DNA from: Jatrophihabitans_A lederbergiae
GTDB lineage: Bacteria; Actinomycetota; Actinomycetes; Mycobacteriales; Jatrophihabitantaceae
Direction of reading: 5' to 3'
DNA: 64,000 bases
NCBI RefSeq assembly: GCF_031845305.1
Contig: NZ_JAVREH010000020.1
Coordinates: 1-64,000, forward strand
Below the pieces are notes generated by a model. That model saw only the letters and a program-made list of their open reading frames with translations, did not search any database and was not told the origin of the DNA. Below are positions 16,764-24,874 of the stretch, in pieces (positions within the stretch are counted from its first letter, which is position 1; the number at the start of each line of letters is the position of its first letter). The translations under genes and the position numbers were made by a program.

Positions 16764-18017
16764 TCAGCCGACCAGTTCGGGGATCTGGAACTTCTGCGGT
16801 GGGCGGCCCGTCGATCCGGGCGCCATCCTGCGCAACCGCAGCGCCGCCACGGCGGCGGCCACACAGAAGAGCATCTGCATCGCGATGAACACCGCGGGCA
16901 GGTCGAGACCGAGCAGTGCCCCCGACAGGATTGGGCCGATCGCGGTAGCCACGGTGGTCGCGCCGGTTACCGCGGCCATGGTGCGTCCCGCCGCCCCCTC
17001 GGGAGCCAGCGAGGCGGCCAACGGGGACAGGATCGGCGCCATCATGGTCTCGCCCAGGGACAACGCGGCGAAGCCGAGGAACACGAAGATCGAGTCGAAG
17101 CCCCCGACCAGCAGCGGCAAGCCGAAGACCGCCCAGCAGCCGACCCACAGCACTGCGCACAGCGCCAGTAGCGAGGTGCCCCGCCGGCGGCGGGTGTAGG
17201 CGACCACGGGTCCGGTGAGCGCCGCGACGAGCACCGCGTTCACCGCGACCGCCGCACCGAGCACGGCGGGGTTCACAGTCGTCGACTTGAGCACGTAGGC
17301 GGGCAGGCCCGCATCGAACTGCGCGTAGCAGGCCAGGGTGATCAGCAGCGCGATGCCGAGCAGCCAGCGGATCGGCTTGCGCGCCAGGATCTTGCCGTAC
17401 GACACCGATCCGGTCGCCCGCTCCCCCGCGCCGGAGCGGCCGGCCGCCGCGTGCGCGCCACGTCCGGCCATTGCCACTACCGCGGCGCTCACCAGGGCGA
17501 CTGCCGCGGCGAGCAGGTACACCGGGCGCATTCCGGCCGGGCTGGACAGGTCGACCAGCATGCCGCCGAGCGCGGCACCGGCGGCGGCGCCGAGGTTGGT
17601 CGCGATGAACTGCCAGGCGAAGACGTCGCGCCGGCGGTCGGCCGGAGTGCGCTCCAGCAGGATCACCTGGATGGCCGGTTGGGACATCGCCAGCGCCGCG
17701 CCGAACCCGGCTGCCGCCAGCCAGACACTCATCGGGTTGGCGGCGAAGGCCAGCAGGACGGTTGAGATCGCCATCGCCACCCGGGCCAGCGCGGCCACCA
17801 CGGTGGGATTCGCCCGATCGGCTGACCAGCCCGCCAGCGGGGCGGCGATGATCGAGCCGATCGCGAAGGCCGTGAAGGTGGCCGTGGCGACACCGCCGCC
17901 CAGGCCGCGCGCGCTCGAGATGTCTGCGTACAAGAACGGGAATACCGCACCCCAGCCTGCTGTGGCGAGAGCGCCACCCGACAGCAGGACAAGGGTCCGC
18001 CCGAGACCGGACTGCAC
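16764..18017 (-). CDS. MFS transporter
   Basis: This 417-residue major facilitator has about twelve hydrophobic helices. The loop GWSADRANPTVVAALAR between helices 2 and 3 matches the MFS motif (GxxaDRxGrr). RTPADRRRDVFAWQFIATNLG is the usual loop before helix 5. The start is a GTG preceded by GAGGAGC. It is divergent from a MarR regulator, with a shared 131-bp control region, so it is probably a drug or metabolite exporter repressed by that regulator. The substrate is not predictable. Confidence 0.85.
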   Translation of the reverse strand: MQSGLGRTLVLLSGGALATAGWGAVFPFLYADISSARGLGGGVATATFTAFAIGSIIAAPLAGWSADRANPTVVAALARVAMAISTVLLAFAANPMSVWLAAAGFGAALAMSQPAIQVILLERTPADRRRDVFAWQFIATNLGAAAGAALGGMLVDLSSPAGMRPVYLLAAAVALVSAAVVAMAGRGAHAAAGRSGAGERATGSVSYGKILARKPIRWLLGIALLITLACYAQFDAGLPAYVLKSTTVNPAVLGAAVAVNAVLVAALTGPVVAYTRRRRGTSLLALCAVLWVGCWAVFGLPLLVGGFDSIFVFLGFAALSLGETMMAPILSPLAASLAPEGAAGRTMAAVTGATTVATAIGPILSGALLGLDLPAVFIAMQMLFCVAAAVAALRLRRMAPGSTGRPPQKFQIPELVG

Positions 18018-18118
18018 TGTTGCTCCTCTGAAATCACCGCGGCACGACGTGGCCTTGCCTAGGACCGCGTGCCTGGCGGCCAGCCATACGTTTCGATATT
18101 AAAATTCGGCATCGAACT

Positions 18119-18148
18119 TTCGATATCGAATAACTGTACACTGATGCC
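18119..18148 (+). promoter_or_regulatory. Palindromic operator and leaderless promoter of the marR gene
   Basis: TTCGATATCGAA (18119-18130) is a perfect 12-bp palindrome. A related partial copy, TTTCGATATTAAA, begins at 18091, nearer the divergent MFS gene. TACACT (18137-18142, matching TANNNT) ends six bases before the GTG at 18149. That is the spacing of a leaderless mRNA, and no ribosome-binding site is visible. The palindrome would cover the space upstream of the -10, so the MarR product probably represses itself and the exporter. Confidence 0.6.
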
Positions 18149-18673
18149 GTGGCGAGCACTTCGGATGGTCCCCGACCCACGACAGCGCCGAGCACGCGCC
18201 CGCTGTCGGAGTACGAATCCGCTGTCGCCGGCTTCACGGCTGCCGGCGCGGACGAGACGGTGCAGCGGGTCGTGACCGCCCTGTCCCGGGTGCACAAGCG
18301 ACTCGACAACTTCTATCGCGAGCAGCTTGCCGACCTGGAGCTGCAGCGCGGCGACTGGGGCGTCCTGCAGGCACTGGCCCTGCAGGGACCGGATGGGTGC
18401 TCGACGCCGTCGCGGCTCGCCGACGTCAACGGAGTCTCACCCTCGACGATGACCCACCGGCTGGACCTGCTGGCCGAGCGCGGACTCGTCGAGCGCGCGG
18501 TGGACCCGGCCAACCGCACCCGCAGCAAGGTCCAGCTCACCAGGACCGGCCGGGAGCTGTTCAACCACGCGGTGCTCGACGCCGACATGGTGGAGTCCGA
18601 GGTGCTGGCCCCGCTCGACGAGCACGATCAGCGCCTGCTGGCGGACCTGCTGGAGAAACTGCTCGGCGCCTGA
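18149..18673 (+). CDS. MarR-family transcriptional regulator
   Basis: This 174-residue winged-helix regulator has DWGVLQALALQGPDGCSTPSRLA, the recognition helix SPSTMTHRLDLLAERGLVE, and the wing RAVDPANRTRSKVQLTRTGRE, with dimerisation helices at both ends. The first 35 residues are a poorly structured extension beyond the usual MarR core. The GTG at 18149 is chosen because a -10-like TACACT ends six bases before it. Divergent from an MFS exporter, it likely senses that exporter's substrate. Confidence 0.88.
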   Translation: MASTSDGPRPTTAPSTRPLSEYESAVAGFTAAGADETVQRVVTALSRVHKRLDNFYREQLADLELQRGDWGVLQALALQGPDGCSTPSRLADVNGVSPSTMTHRLDLLAERGLVERAVDPANRTRSKVQLTRTGRELFNHAVLDADMVESEVLAPLDEHDQRLLADLLEKLLGA

Positions 18674-18738
18674 TCGGTATGCCCCGGCCGGTTGGTATGG
18701 CCGGGGGTCGCCATGGCGTACCAACCCTGGAAGGCGAA

Positions 18739-18754
18739 GTTGAACGATCAACTA
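18739..18754 (+). promoter_or_regulatory. Inverted repeat in promoter of VOC gene
   Basis: AGTTGA (18739-18744) and TCAACT (18749-18754) form a perfect 6-bp-arm inverted repeat with a 4-base centre. A -10-like TAGGCT follows. The site is about 45 bp before the VOC start and looks like an operator overlapping the -35 region. Confidence 0.45.
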
Positions 18755-18798
18755 AATTGGATTAGGCTGGACACAACCCGCTAGCCCAGGAGGCCGCC

Positions 18799-19332
18799 AT
18801 GTCCATCTTCCGGTTGAACCATGCCGTGCTCTACGTCCGTGATGTCGAGCAGAGCGTCGCCTTCTATCGCGACGTGCTCGGCTTCGACTACATCGAGGGC
18901 GGCGACGCCATGCGGGGCGCGGCCTTCCTCCGCGCTCCCGGCTCGGCCAATGACCACGATCTGGGCCTGTTCCAACTCGGCCCGCAGGCAGCGGCCTCCA
19001 CGGCCGGGCGGTCCTCGGTCGGGCTGTACCACCTGGCCTGGGAGGTGGACACCCTCGGGGACCTCGAGCGGCTGGCCGGCGGGCTGGCGGCGGCCGGTGC
19101 ACTGGTCGGGGCCTCGGACCACGGCACCACCAAGTCGCTGTACGCCCAGGACCCGGATGGGCTGGAGTTCGAGGTGGTGTGGATCATCCCGGCCGAGTTC
19201 CTGACCGACGAGGACCGTGGCAAGTCGGCAACCATCCGCCCCCTGGACCTCGGACGCGAGATCGCCAAGTACGGCCGCGAGGCACGCAGCGGAGTGGGGA
19301 TCTCGCGGGAACCCGCCGTCGTCGGAAGCTAA
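18799..19332 (+). CDS. VOC-superfamily protein (glyoxalase / extradiol-dioxygenase fold)
   Basis: This 177-residue protein opens with FRLNHAVLYVRDVEQSVAFYRDVLGF, the standard VOC beta-alpha-beta module with metal His. Further candidate metal ligands are His in GLYHLAWEV and Glu in DGLEFEVVW. Length and layout fit catechol 2,3-dioxygenase-like or glyoxalase-like enzymes. AGGAGG lies just before the ATG. It follows the MarR gene but has its own promoter. The substrate is unknown. Confidence 0.85.
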   Translation: MSIFRLNHAVLYVRDVEQSVAFYRDVLGFDYIEGGDAMRGAAFLRAPGSANDHDLGLFQLGPQAAASTAGRSSVGLYHLAWEVDTLGDLERLAGGLAAAGALVGASDHGTTKSLYAQDPDGLEFEVVWIIPAEFLTDEDRGKSATIRPLDLGREIAKYGREARSGVGISREPAVVGS

Positions 19333-19431
19333 TCGGCGAAACCTCTGCACGCAGTAACGGCCGTGGTGCCCGCACCGGCGTGACCGTTCCCGCCGCGTCG
19401 TTCGCGGTACCGAAGCCGAGGAAGGCAAGAT

Positions 19432-20301
19432 TCAGCGGCGCGGAGCGACCAGGTTCTCGAGGATCATGCCGAGCTGCGAGACCAGCGACAGGTGCCCCTC
19501 GGTGGCGAACAGGTGCGCCTCGGCGCCCGGAATCCTGGCCGCCAGCCACTGCCCGTGCGCGAACGGCACCATCCGGTCCTTGCGGCCCTGCCACACCGAG
19601 ACCGGCACCGGAATGTCGGAGAGCGCGAAGCCCCAGTCCTCGACGAAGGCCAGGTCGTCGTCGCGCCAGCCGGCGATTCCGGCCGCGACCGCCCCGCGGA
19701 GGGCGGCGGCCATGTCGTCGGCGAACTCCCCGGTCAGCGCTTCGCGGTCCACCGACGAGAGCAGGCCCGACATCCCTTCCACCACCGAGTCACCGGTCGC
19801 GCCGCCGAACACAGCGGTCATCGGCTCGAGGAAGGTGGTCAGCGCCTCGGTGCCCTCGAACGCCGCCGTGAACTCCGCGACGTTGCTCTCGTCCATGCCG
19901 TCGAGAAAGTCGATGCCGGCTGCGGGGTACGGCGCCACTCCGGCCAGGGTCGCCGCGCCCAGGCAGCGATCGGGAAGCAGGGCGGCGCAGGCCAGCGCGT
20001 GCGGACCCCCGCCGGACCAGCCCAGGGTGTGGAACTCCTGGACACCGGCGGCATTCAGCACTGCCCGGACGTCCGGAACGCAGTCGGCCACCGTCCGCCC
20101 CGGCTTGGCGCTCGACTGCCCGTAGCCGGGGCGGGAGTAGCTGATCACCCGCAGCCCGAGCGCGGACGCCGGTCCGGTCACCGCCCGGAACAGCCTGGCC
20201 GCATTGGGCGTACCGACATGAAACAGCAGTGCCCGGCCGACCGCCGGACCGCTGACCAGGTACTCCAGCTGCCTGCCGTCCGCGGCTTGGGTGATCGCCA
20301 T
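19432..20301 (-). CDS. Alpha/beta hydrolase
   Basis: This 289-residue alpha/beta-hydrolase-fold enzyme has the oxyanion-region LLFHVGTP, nucleophile elbow LGWSGGGPHA and a C-terminal His in TEGHLSLV; the acid is likely the Asp in WQGRKDRMVPF. The ATG at 20301 gives MAITQAADGRQLEYLVSG, the usual beginning; longer readings to 20391 lack sense. It is divergent from a methyltransferase gene. Ester or peptide hydrolase activity is possible, and the substrate is unknown. Confidence 0.82.
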   Translation of the reverse strand: MAITQAADGRQLEYLVSGPAVGRALLFHVGTPNAARLFRAVTGPASALGLRVISYSRPGYGQSSAKPGRTVADCVPDVRAVLNAAGVQEFHTLGWSGGGPHALACAALLPDRCLGAATLAGVAPYPAAGIDFLDGMDESNVAEFTAAFEGTEALTTFLEPMTAVFGGATGDSVVEGMSGLLSSVDREALTGEFADDMAAALRGAVAAGIAGWRDDDLAFVEDWGFALSDIPVPVSVWQGRKDRMVPFAHGQWLAARIPGAEAHLFATEGHLSLVSQLGMILENLVAPRR

Positions 20302-20366
20302 GGAGCCGATGATATGCGGACCGAGTCGAGCCGTCAGCACCTCTCGCTGCCCGTAGGCTCGGTGAT

Positions 20367-21026
20367 ATGACAGCGCGGGACAAGACAGCACAGGACGGGC
20401 AGGACGCCCGCCCGGCCACCACCCGATGGGCCGAGCTGACCGGCAGCAGCACCGGCGCGGACTGCGCCCGGCGTTTCGAACAGCTCGCCGCGGACGGCCG
20501 GGACATGCACGGCGAGGCAGGTTTCTGCGCGACGCTGATCGGGCCGCCGGCCCGGGTGCTGGATGCCGGCTGCGGAACCGGTCGGGTGACGATTCGGCTG
20601 GCAGAACTGGGCTATCGGTGCGTCGGCGTGGACCTCGATCGATCCATGCTCGACGAGGCGCACCGGCTTCGCCCGGACCTCAGCTGGCACGAGGCCGACC
20701 TCGCGAGCCTGGACGCCGCGACCCTCGGAGCTCCGTTCGACCTGGTGGTGGCCGCCGGCAACGTCATTCCGCTGCTCGCGCCGGGCACCCTGGCGGCCAC
20801 CATGTCGGCTCTGGCCGCGGCGCTGGCGCCGGGCGGCACGGTGGTCACCGGGTTCGGTCTGGACGCCGCGCACCTGCCGCACGGTTGCCCGGTCACCTCG
20901 ACGCGGGAGTACGACGCCGCGTGCGCGACCGCCGGCCTGTGGCTGGCGCAACGCCACTCGGACTGGGCCGGTTCGCCCTTCACCGGCCTGGGCAACGGGT
21001 ACGCGGTGAGCGTCCATCGGCTGTGA
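20367..21026 (+). CDS. Class I SAM-dependent methyltransferase
   Basis: This 219-residue methyltransferase has motif I VLDAGCGTGRVTIRLAELG, acidic motif II VGVDLDRSMLDEA, and DLVVAAGNVIPLLAPG for motif IV. It is a small Methyltransf_25/11-type domain with no extra domain. The start at 20367 overlaps the upstream intergenic region shared with the divergent hydrolase. The substrate cannot be told from sequence. Confidence 0.82.
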   Translation: MTARDKTAQDGQDARPATTRWAELTGSSTGADCARRFEQLAADGRDMHGEAGFCATLIGPPARVLDAGCGTGRVTIRLAELGYRCVGVDLDRSMLDEAHRLRPDLSWHEADLASLDAATLGAPFDLVVAAGNVIPLLAPGTLAATMSALAAALAPGGTVVTGFGLDAAHLPHGCPVTSTREYDAACATAGLWLAQRHSDWAGSPFTGLGNGYAVSVHRL

Positions 21027-21043
21027 GTAGCAAGTCAGTTGCT

Positions 21044-21799
21044 TCAGCGCAGGTAGGACGCGCCGTTGGCATCGAGGATCGCGCCGCTGGTCCACCGCGC
21101 CTCCGGCGAGCTGAGCCAGCCGACCGCCGCGGCGATGTCGGCTGTCTCACCGGCCCGCCCGAACGGACTCTGCGCGCGGATGCCGTCGCCGACCGGGCCG
21201 CCGAGCAGGTGCTCGGTCATGTCGGTGGCGACGAAGCCAGGCGCGACACCGTTCACCACAATGCCCCGCGGTGCGAGGGCCACGGCCAGTGACTGCGTCA
21301 GCGCGTGTAGCCCGGCCTTGCTCGCCCCGTACGCGGGTGCGGTCGGCTCGCCGCGGTAGGCGCCACGCGAGCCGACCATGACGATCCGCCCGCCCTCCGG
21401 GCCCTGTTCCCGGTTGAGCAGGTGGTCGACGACCTGCCAGGTCACGGCGGCGGCGCCGAGCAGGTTCACGCCGATGACCTCGCGCCAGTTGGCGTTCCAC
21501 TCCTCGTAGCTGGTCTGCTCGATCGGCCGCTCCACATAGATGCCGGCGTTGTTGACGAGCACGTCGACAGTTCCGAGCGACTCGACCGCGCAGTTCACCA
21601 GGTCCGCGACCGCGCTGTCGTCGGCGAGGTCGGCGGCCAGCATCACGTGGCCGTCCCCCGGCAACTCCGCGAGCAGCGCTTCGGCGGCTGCCACATTGGA
21701 CTGGCAGTGCACGGCGACGCGGTCGCCGCGGGCGGCGAGCGTACGGCTGATCGCCGCGCCGATGCCTCGGGAGCCACCGGTGATCAGGGCACAGGACAT
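21044..21799 (-). CDS. Short-chain dehydrogenase/reductase (FabG-like)
   Basis: This 251-residue classical SDR has TGGSRGIG for cofactor binding, the structural NNAG motif, Ser in VMVGSRGAYRG and catalytic YGASK, with GAILDANGASYLR at the C-terminus. ITGGSRGIGA followed by AARGDRVAVHCQS suggests NADP preference. It ends 17 bp from the methyltransferase (convergent) and is followed upstream by a Dabb gene 31 bp away on the same strand. The substrate is probably a keto or hydroxy compound. Confidence 0.88.
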   Translation of the reverse strand: MSCALITGGSRGIGAAISRTLAARGDRVAVHCQSNVAAAEALLAELPGDGHVMLAADLADDSAVADLVNCAVESLGTVDVLVNNAGIYVERPIEQTSYEEWNANWREVIGVNLLGAAAVTWQVVDHLLNREQGPEGGRIVMVGSRGAYRGEPTAPAYGASKAGLHALTQSLAVALAPRGIVVNGVAPGFVATDMTEHLLGGPVGDGIRAQSPFGRAGETADIAAAVGWLSSPEARWTSGAILDANGASYLR

Positions 21800-21830
21800 G
21801 AAAGCTCCTCGTTGACGGTGAAGGTCATGC

Positions 21831-22175
21831 TCAGGTTCTGCCAGCCGAAGCCGGCGGCGGCACGATGACGGTCTGCTCCGTGAGGTGGTAGTCGAAGGCC
21901 AGCGGCGTGCAGTCGTGCTCGAGCACCCAGGCGAGGAACCGCTGATGCACCGGGTGCCGCTGGTAGGCCTGCAGTGCGGCGACGTCCTGTAACTCCATGT
22001 AGAGCAGGTACTGGTGACCGCGGGTGCGCGCGCCGGTCAGGTCGGAGCCGAACCGGAGGGCGTCGATGCCGCCGATCACCCGCGGCCAGGCTTCGATCTG
22101 GTCGCGCATCTCCCGCGCCTGAGCCTCGTCCAGCTCCTCGGTGAAGGCGAACAAGACGATGTGCTGCAAGGTCAT
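21831..22175 (-). CDS. Dabb (stress-responsive A/B barrel) protein
   Basis: This 114-residue ferredoxin-like dimeric barrel starts LQHIVLFAFTEELDEAQ and has IDALRFGSDLTGARTRGHQYLL and ALQAYQRHPVHQRFLAWV. The conserved HIVLFKF.. and YxxHPxH patterns define the Dabb family (Pfam Dabb). Such proteins are often small cyclases, decarboxylases or chaperone-like partners in aromatic or polyketide pathways. It is first in a two-gene unit with the SDR and divergent from the aminotransferase. Confidence 0.85.
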   Translation of the reverse strand: MTLQHIVLFAFTEELDEAQAREMRDQIEAWPRVIGGIDALRFGSDLTGARTRGHQYLLYMELQDVAALQAYQRHPVHQRFLAWVLEHDCTPLAFDYHLTEQTVIVPPPASAGRT

Positions 22176-22361
22176 CGGGCCACCTGCCGCTCTCTCCCGG
22201 CCCGGACGGGCGCGAGTTCATTGTCGCTGAATCAAAAGAAACGTATAGTTGCGTGCGGACCTTCGATCCGTAAGGCTACAACGCCAAACGACCCGGCAGA
22301 TGTAAGTAATGTCCGGCGTCGCTGGACCGCTTGATCAAAACGCTGCCGGAAGGACGACAAT
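22176..22361 (+). promoter_or_regulatory. Divergent promoter region (Dabb/SDR versus aminotransferase operon)
   Basis: This 186-bp intergenic region is AT-richer than its surroundings (AATCAAAAGAAACGTATAG). Read on the minus strand, CTATACGTTTC offers a -10-like element for the Dabb gene; on the plus strand, GATGTAAGTAATG offers one for the aminotransferase. There is no strong palindrome. AAACGTAT is only loosely like the LacI-style sites further right. Confidence 0.4.
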
Positions 22362-23627
22362 ATGCCATCCACCGACCCCGATCCCGCGTCGGCGCTCGCG
22401 CCGAATGTCAGCTCTGGCTGGGGCACCCGGCTCGCGAAGCGGACGGCCGGCAGTGACGGGTTCCTGACCGGCATCCTGGCGCTGGCGAACGCCCACGGCG
22501 TCATCAACTTCTCGGGCGGCTTTCCCGCACCCGAGTTGTTCCCCACCGAAACCCTCGGCGCGATCGTCGACGACCTGCTCAGCACCGACGCGGCGGTCGC
22601 GCTGCAATACGCGCCCAGCGACGGAATCGCCAGCACTCGCGAGGCGATCGCCGACTACCTCCAGTCGGCGGAGGGGCAACGGCCGGCGACCGGCGAGCTG
22701 ATGATCACCAGTGGCGGCATCGACGCGGTGACCCTGATCGCCAAGAGCATGCTGGACCCCGGCGACGTGGTCGCCGTCGAGGAACCTACCTACCTCGGCG
22801 CGGTATCCGGCTTCCTGAGCTTCGAGCCCGTGCTGCACGGTGTGCCGATGGACGAGCACGGCCTCGATGTCGACGCCCTGGCGGCGCTGATCGAGCGCGG
22901 CATCGTCCCCAAGATGCTGTACACGATTCCCGAGTACCAGAACCCCAGCGGTCTCACCCTGAACGCCGTCCGGCGGACCGCGCTGGTGGAACTGTGCCGT
23001 GCCCATCGAATCCTGATCATCGAGGACGTCGCGTACCGCGAGCTCGGGTTCTATGACGAGAAGCTTCCCAGTCTCTGGTCGTCAGCGCCCGATGTGGTGC
23101 TGCAGATCGGCACGTTCTCCAAGACGTTCTTTCCCGGAGTGCGCCTGGGTTGGGCGGCCGGCCCGGCGGAGATCGTCGCTCAACTGGTGGTGGCGAAGCA
23201 GAACTCCGACCAGTGCTCCGGCGCGCTCGGTCAGCGCCTGGTGGAGCAGTTCCTGCGCGGTGGCCACCTGCCGGCGCAGCTGGAGCGTGAACGCGCGCTG
23301 TACCGCGGCCGCGGCGAGGCGATGGCTGCCGCGCTGGAGCGCCACCTTCCCCGGCCCGCGACCTGGACGGTGCCCCGCGGCGGCTTCTTCAGCTGGGTGC
23401 GGGTCCCCGGCGTGGACACCGTCGACCTCGCCGTGGCCGCCCGCGCGGTCGACGTCGCGTTCGTCCCCGGCTCCCCCTTCTTCGCCCGAAGTGCCCAGCA
23501 CGATTACCTGCGACTGTCCTTCAGCCGCGCCCAATTGCCCGAGATCGACGAGGGAATCGCCCGACTCGGCCGCGCCATCGACCACGCACGCCGATCCGCA
23601 CCAGCATCCCAGGAGACGACAGCATGA
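22362..23627 (+). CDS. PLP-dependent aminotransferase (class I, MocR/2-aminoadipate type)
   Basis: This 421-residue fold-type I aminotransferase binds PLP via Lys in QIGTFSKTFFPGVRLGW. Other features are INFSGGFPAPELFP (N-terminal substrate loop), QYAPSDGIASTREAIADYL, YTIPEYQNPSGLTL (Asn for PLP) and LIIEDVAYREL (Asp for the pyridine nitrogen). The lack of an N-terminal GntR domain makes it an enzyme, not a regulator. It probably acts on alpha-amino or alpha-keto acids. It begins an operon with a cupin and an SDR and overlaps the cupin start. Confidence 0.9.
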   Translation: MPSTDPDPASALAPNVSSGWGTRLAKRTAGSDGFLTGILALANAHGVINFSGGFPAPELFPTETLGAIVDDLLSTDAAVALQYAPSDGIASTREAIADYLQSAEGQRPATGELMITSGGIDAVTLIAKSMLDPGDVVAVEEPTYLGAVSGFLSFEPVLHGVPMDEHGLDVDALAALIERGIVPKMLYTIPEYQNPSGLTLNAVRRTALVELCRAHRILIIEDVAYRELGFYDEKLPSLWSSAPDVVLQIGTFSKTFFPGVRLGWAAGPAEIVAQLVVAKQNSDQCSGALGQRLVEQFLRGGHLPAQLERERALYRGRGEAMAAALERHLPRPATWTVPRGGFFSWVRVPGVDTVDLAVAARAVDVAFVPGSPFFARSAQHDYLRLSFSRAQLPEIDEGIARLGRAIDHARRSAPASQETTA

Positions 23628-24034
23628 GCGACGAGCAGCACTTCAACCTCGACGGCGCCGGCACCCCGACCGCCCCCGGGATCTTCGTGGATCTCGACAC
23701 GGTTGCCGACGTGGAGTTCGTCCCCGGCCTGAGGTTCCAGCCGACCCTGGGCCAGAATTCGCTGGCCAACTACGTCACCTTCCAGCCGCACACCGAGGCT
23801 CCGATGCACGTGCACGTCGAGGAGCAGGTCGTGGTCGTCGTCGACGGCGAGTTCGACTTCACCATCGACGGCGAAACCCGGACGATGCGGCGGGGCGACC
23901 TCGCAGTCATCCCGCCGTGGGTACCGCACGGCGCGAAGACCGGGGACCAGGGCTGCACCGAGGTCGACGTCTTCAGCCCACCGCGCACCACCCTGCTGGC
24001 CCACGTCCACCCCGAGCCGACCGGCGACGCCTGA
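23624..24034 (+). CDS. Cupin-domain protein
   Basis: This 136-residue single-cupin protein has motif 1 PMHVHVEEQVVVVVDGEFDF (metal His, His and Glu) and motif 2 GDLAVIPPWVPHGA with the fourth metal His. It overlaps the aminotransferase stop and its own stop overlaps the next ATG (TGATG). It may be a small dioxygenase, isomerase or metabolite-binding protein acting with the adjoining enzymes. The reaction is unknown. Confidence 0.85.
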   Translation: MSDEQHFNLDGAGTPTAPGIFVDLDTVADVEFVPGLRFQPTLGQNSLANYVTFQPHTEAPMHVHVEEQVVVVVDGEFDFTIDGETRTMRRGDLAVIPPWVPHGAKTGDQGCTEVDVFSPPRTTLLAHVHPEPTGDA

Positions 24035-24810
24035 TGGATCTGGGTTTGCGCGGCCGGCGTGCGGTTATCACCGGCGGGTCCAAGGGCATCGGCCTGAGGG
24101 TCGCGCAAGAACTTGCGGCCGAGGGCGCGTCCGTCGCCATCTGTTCACGCAATGCCGAAGAACTGGCAGCGGCGGCCGGCACGATCGCCGACGTGCAGAC
24201 CTTTCATCAGGTCACCGACGTGACGGACCCCGGTCAGGTGACCGCCTTCGTGAACGCCGCCGCCGAGGCGCTCGGTGGCATCGACATTCTGGTGAACAAC
24301 GCCGGCGGCGCGCGGCCAGGCAACTTCGAGACGCTCAGCGACGAGGACTGGCAGCACGATCTGGACGTCAAGCTCTTCTCCCAGATCCGTTGTGTCCGGG
24401 CAGCATTGCCGCATCTGCGACGCAGCGACGCGGCCCGGGTGATCAACGTCAACGCCGTGTACGCCAAGTACCCGGACCCGGCGTTCTTCGCCACCACCGT
24501 GAATCGCGCGGCGTGCCTGAACCTCAACAAGGCGCTGGCGCTCGAATTCGGCTCCGAGAACATCCTGGTCAACAGTGTCAACATCGGGTTCGTGGTGACT
24601 CCGCAGTGGGAAAACATTCGCTCGCGCCGCGCACCGGACAAGCCCCTCGAGGAATTTCTCGCCGGGCTCGCCGCCGACGAGGTTCCACTCGGCCGCTTCG
24701 GCGACGTGGACGAGGTCTCCGGTCTGGTCGCCTTTCTCGCGGGCAGCCGTGCCAGCTACATCACCGGTGCCGTGATCGACGTCGCCGGCGGCATGGGCAA
24801 GTACGTCTGA
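24034..24810 (+). CDS. SDR-family oxidoreductase with atypical active site
   Basis: This 258-residue SDR has TGGSKGIG at the N-terminus and the structural NNAG. At the catalytic site the expected YxxxK reads FFATTVNRAA: the Tyr is Phe and the Lys position is not Lys. The upstream Ser is also not in place (VINVNAVYAKYP). A related subgroup with YVATSVNRA is known to lack the standard Lys. Here even the Tyr is gone, so it may be a binding or structural member, or may use a displaced Tyr. Third gene of the aminotransferase operon. Confidence 0.82.
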   Translation: MDLGLRGRRAVITGGSKGIGLRVAQELAAEGASVAICSRNAEELAAAAGTIADVQTFHQVTDVTDPGQVTAFVNAAAEALGGIDILVNNAGGARPGNFETLSDEDWQHDLDVKLFSQIRCVRAALPHLRRSDAARVINVNAVYAKYPDPAFFATTVNRAACLNLNKALALEFGSENILVNSVNIGFVVTPQWENIRSRRAPDKPLEEFLAGLAADEVPLGRFGDVDEVSGLVAFLAGSRASYITGAVIDVAGGMGKYV

Positions 24811-24874
24811 GCCCCGCTTGCCGGCAGCGCCGTGACGACGGCGCTTGCCGGCAACTGGGCTAGCGGTAACCGAA

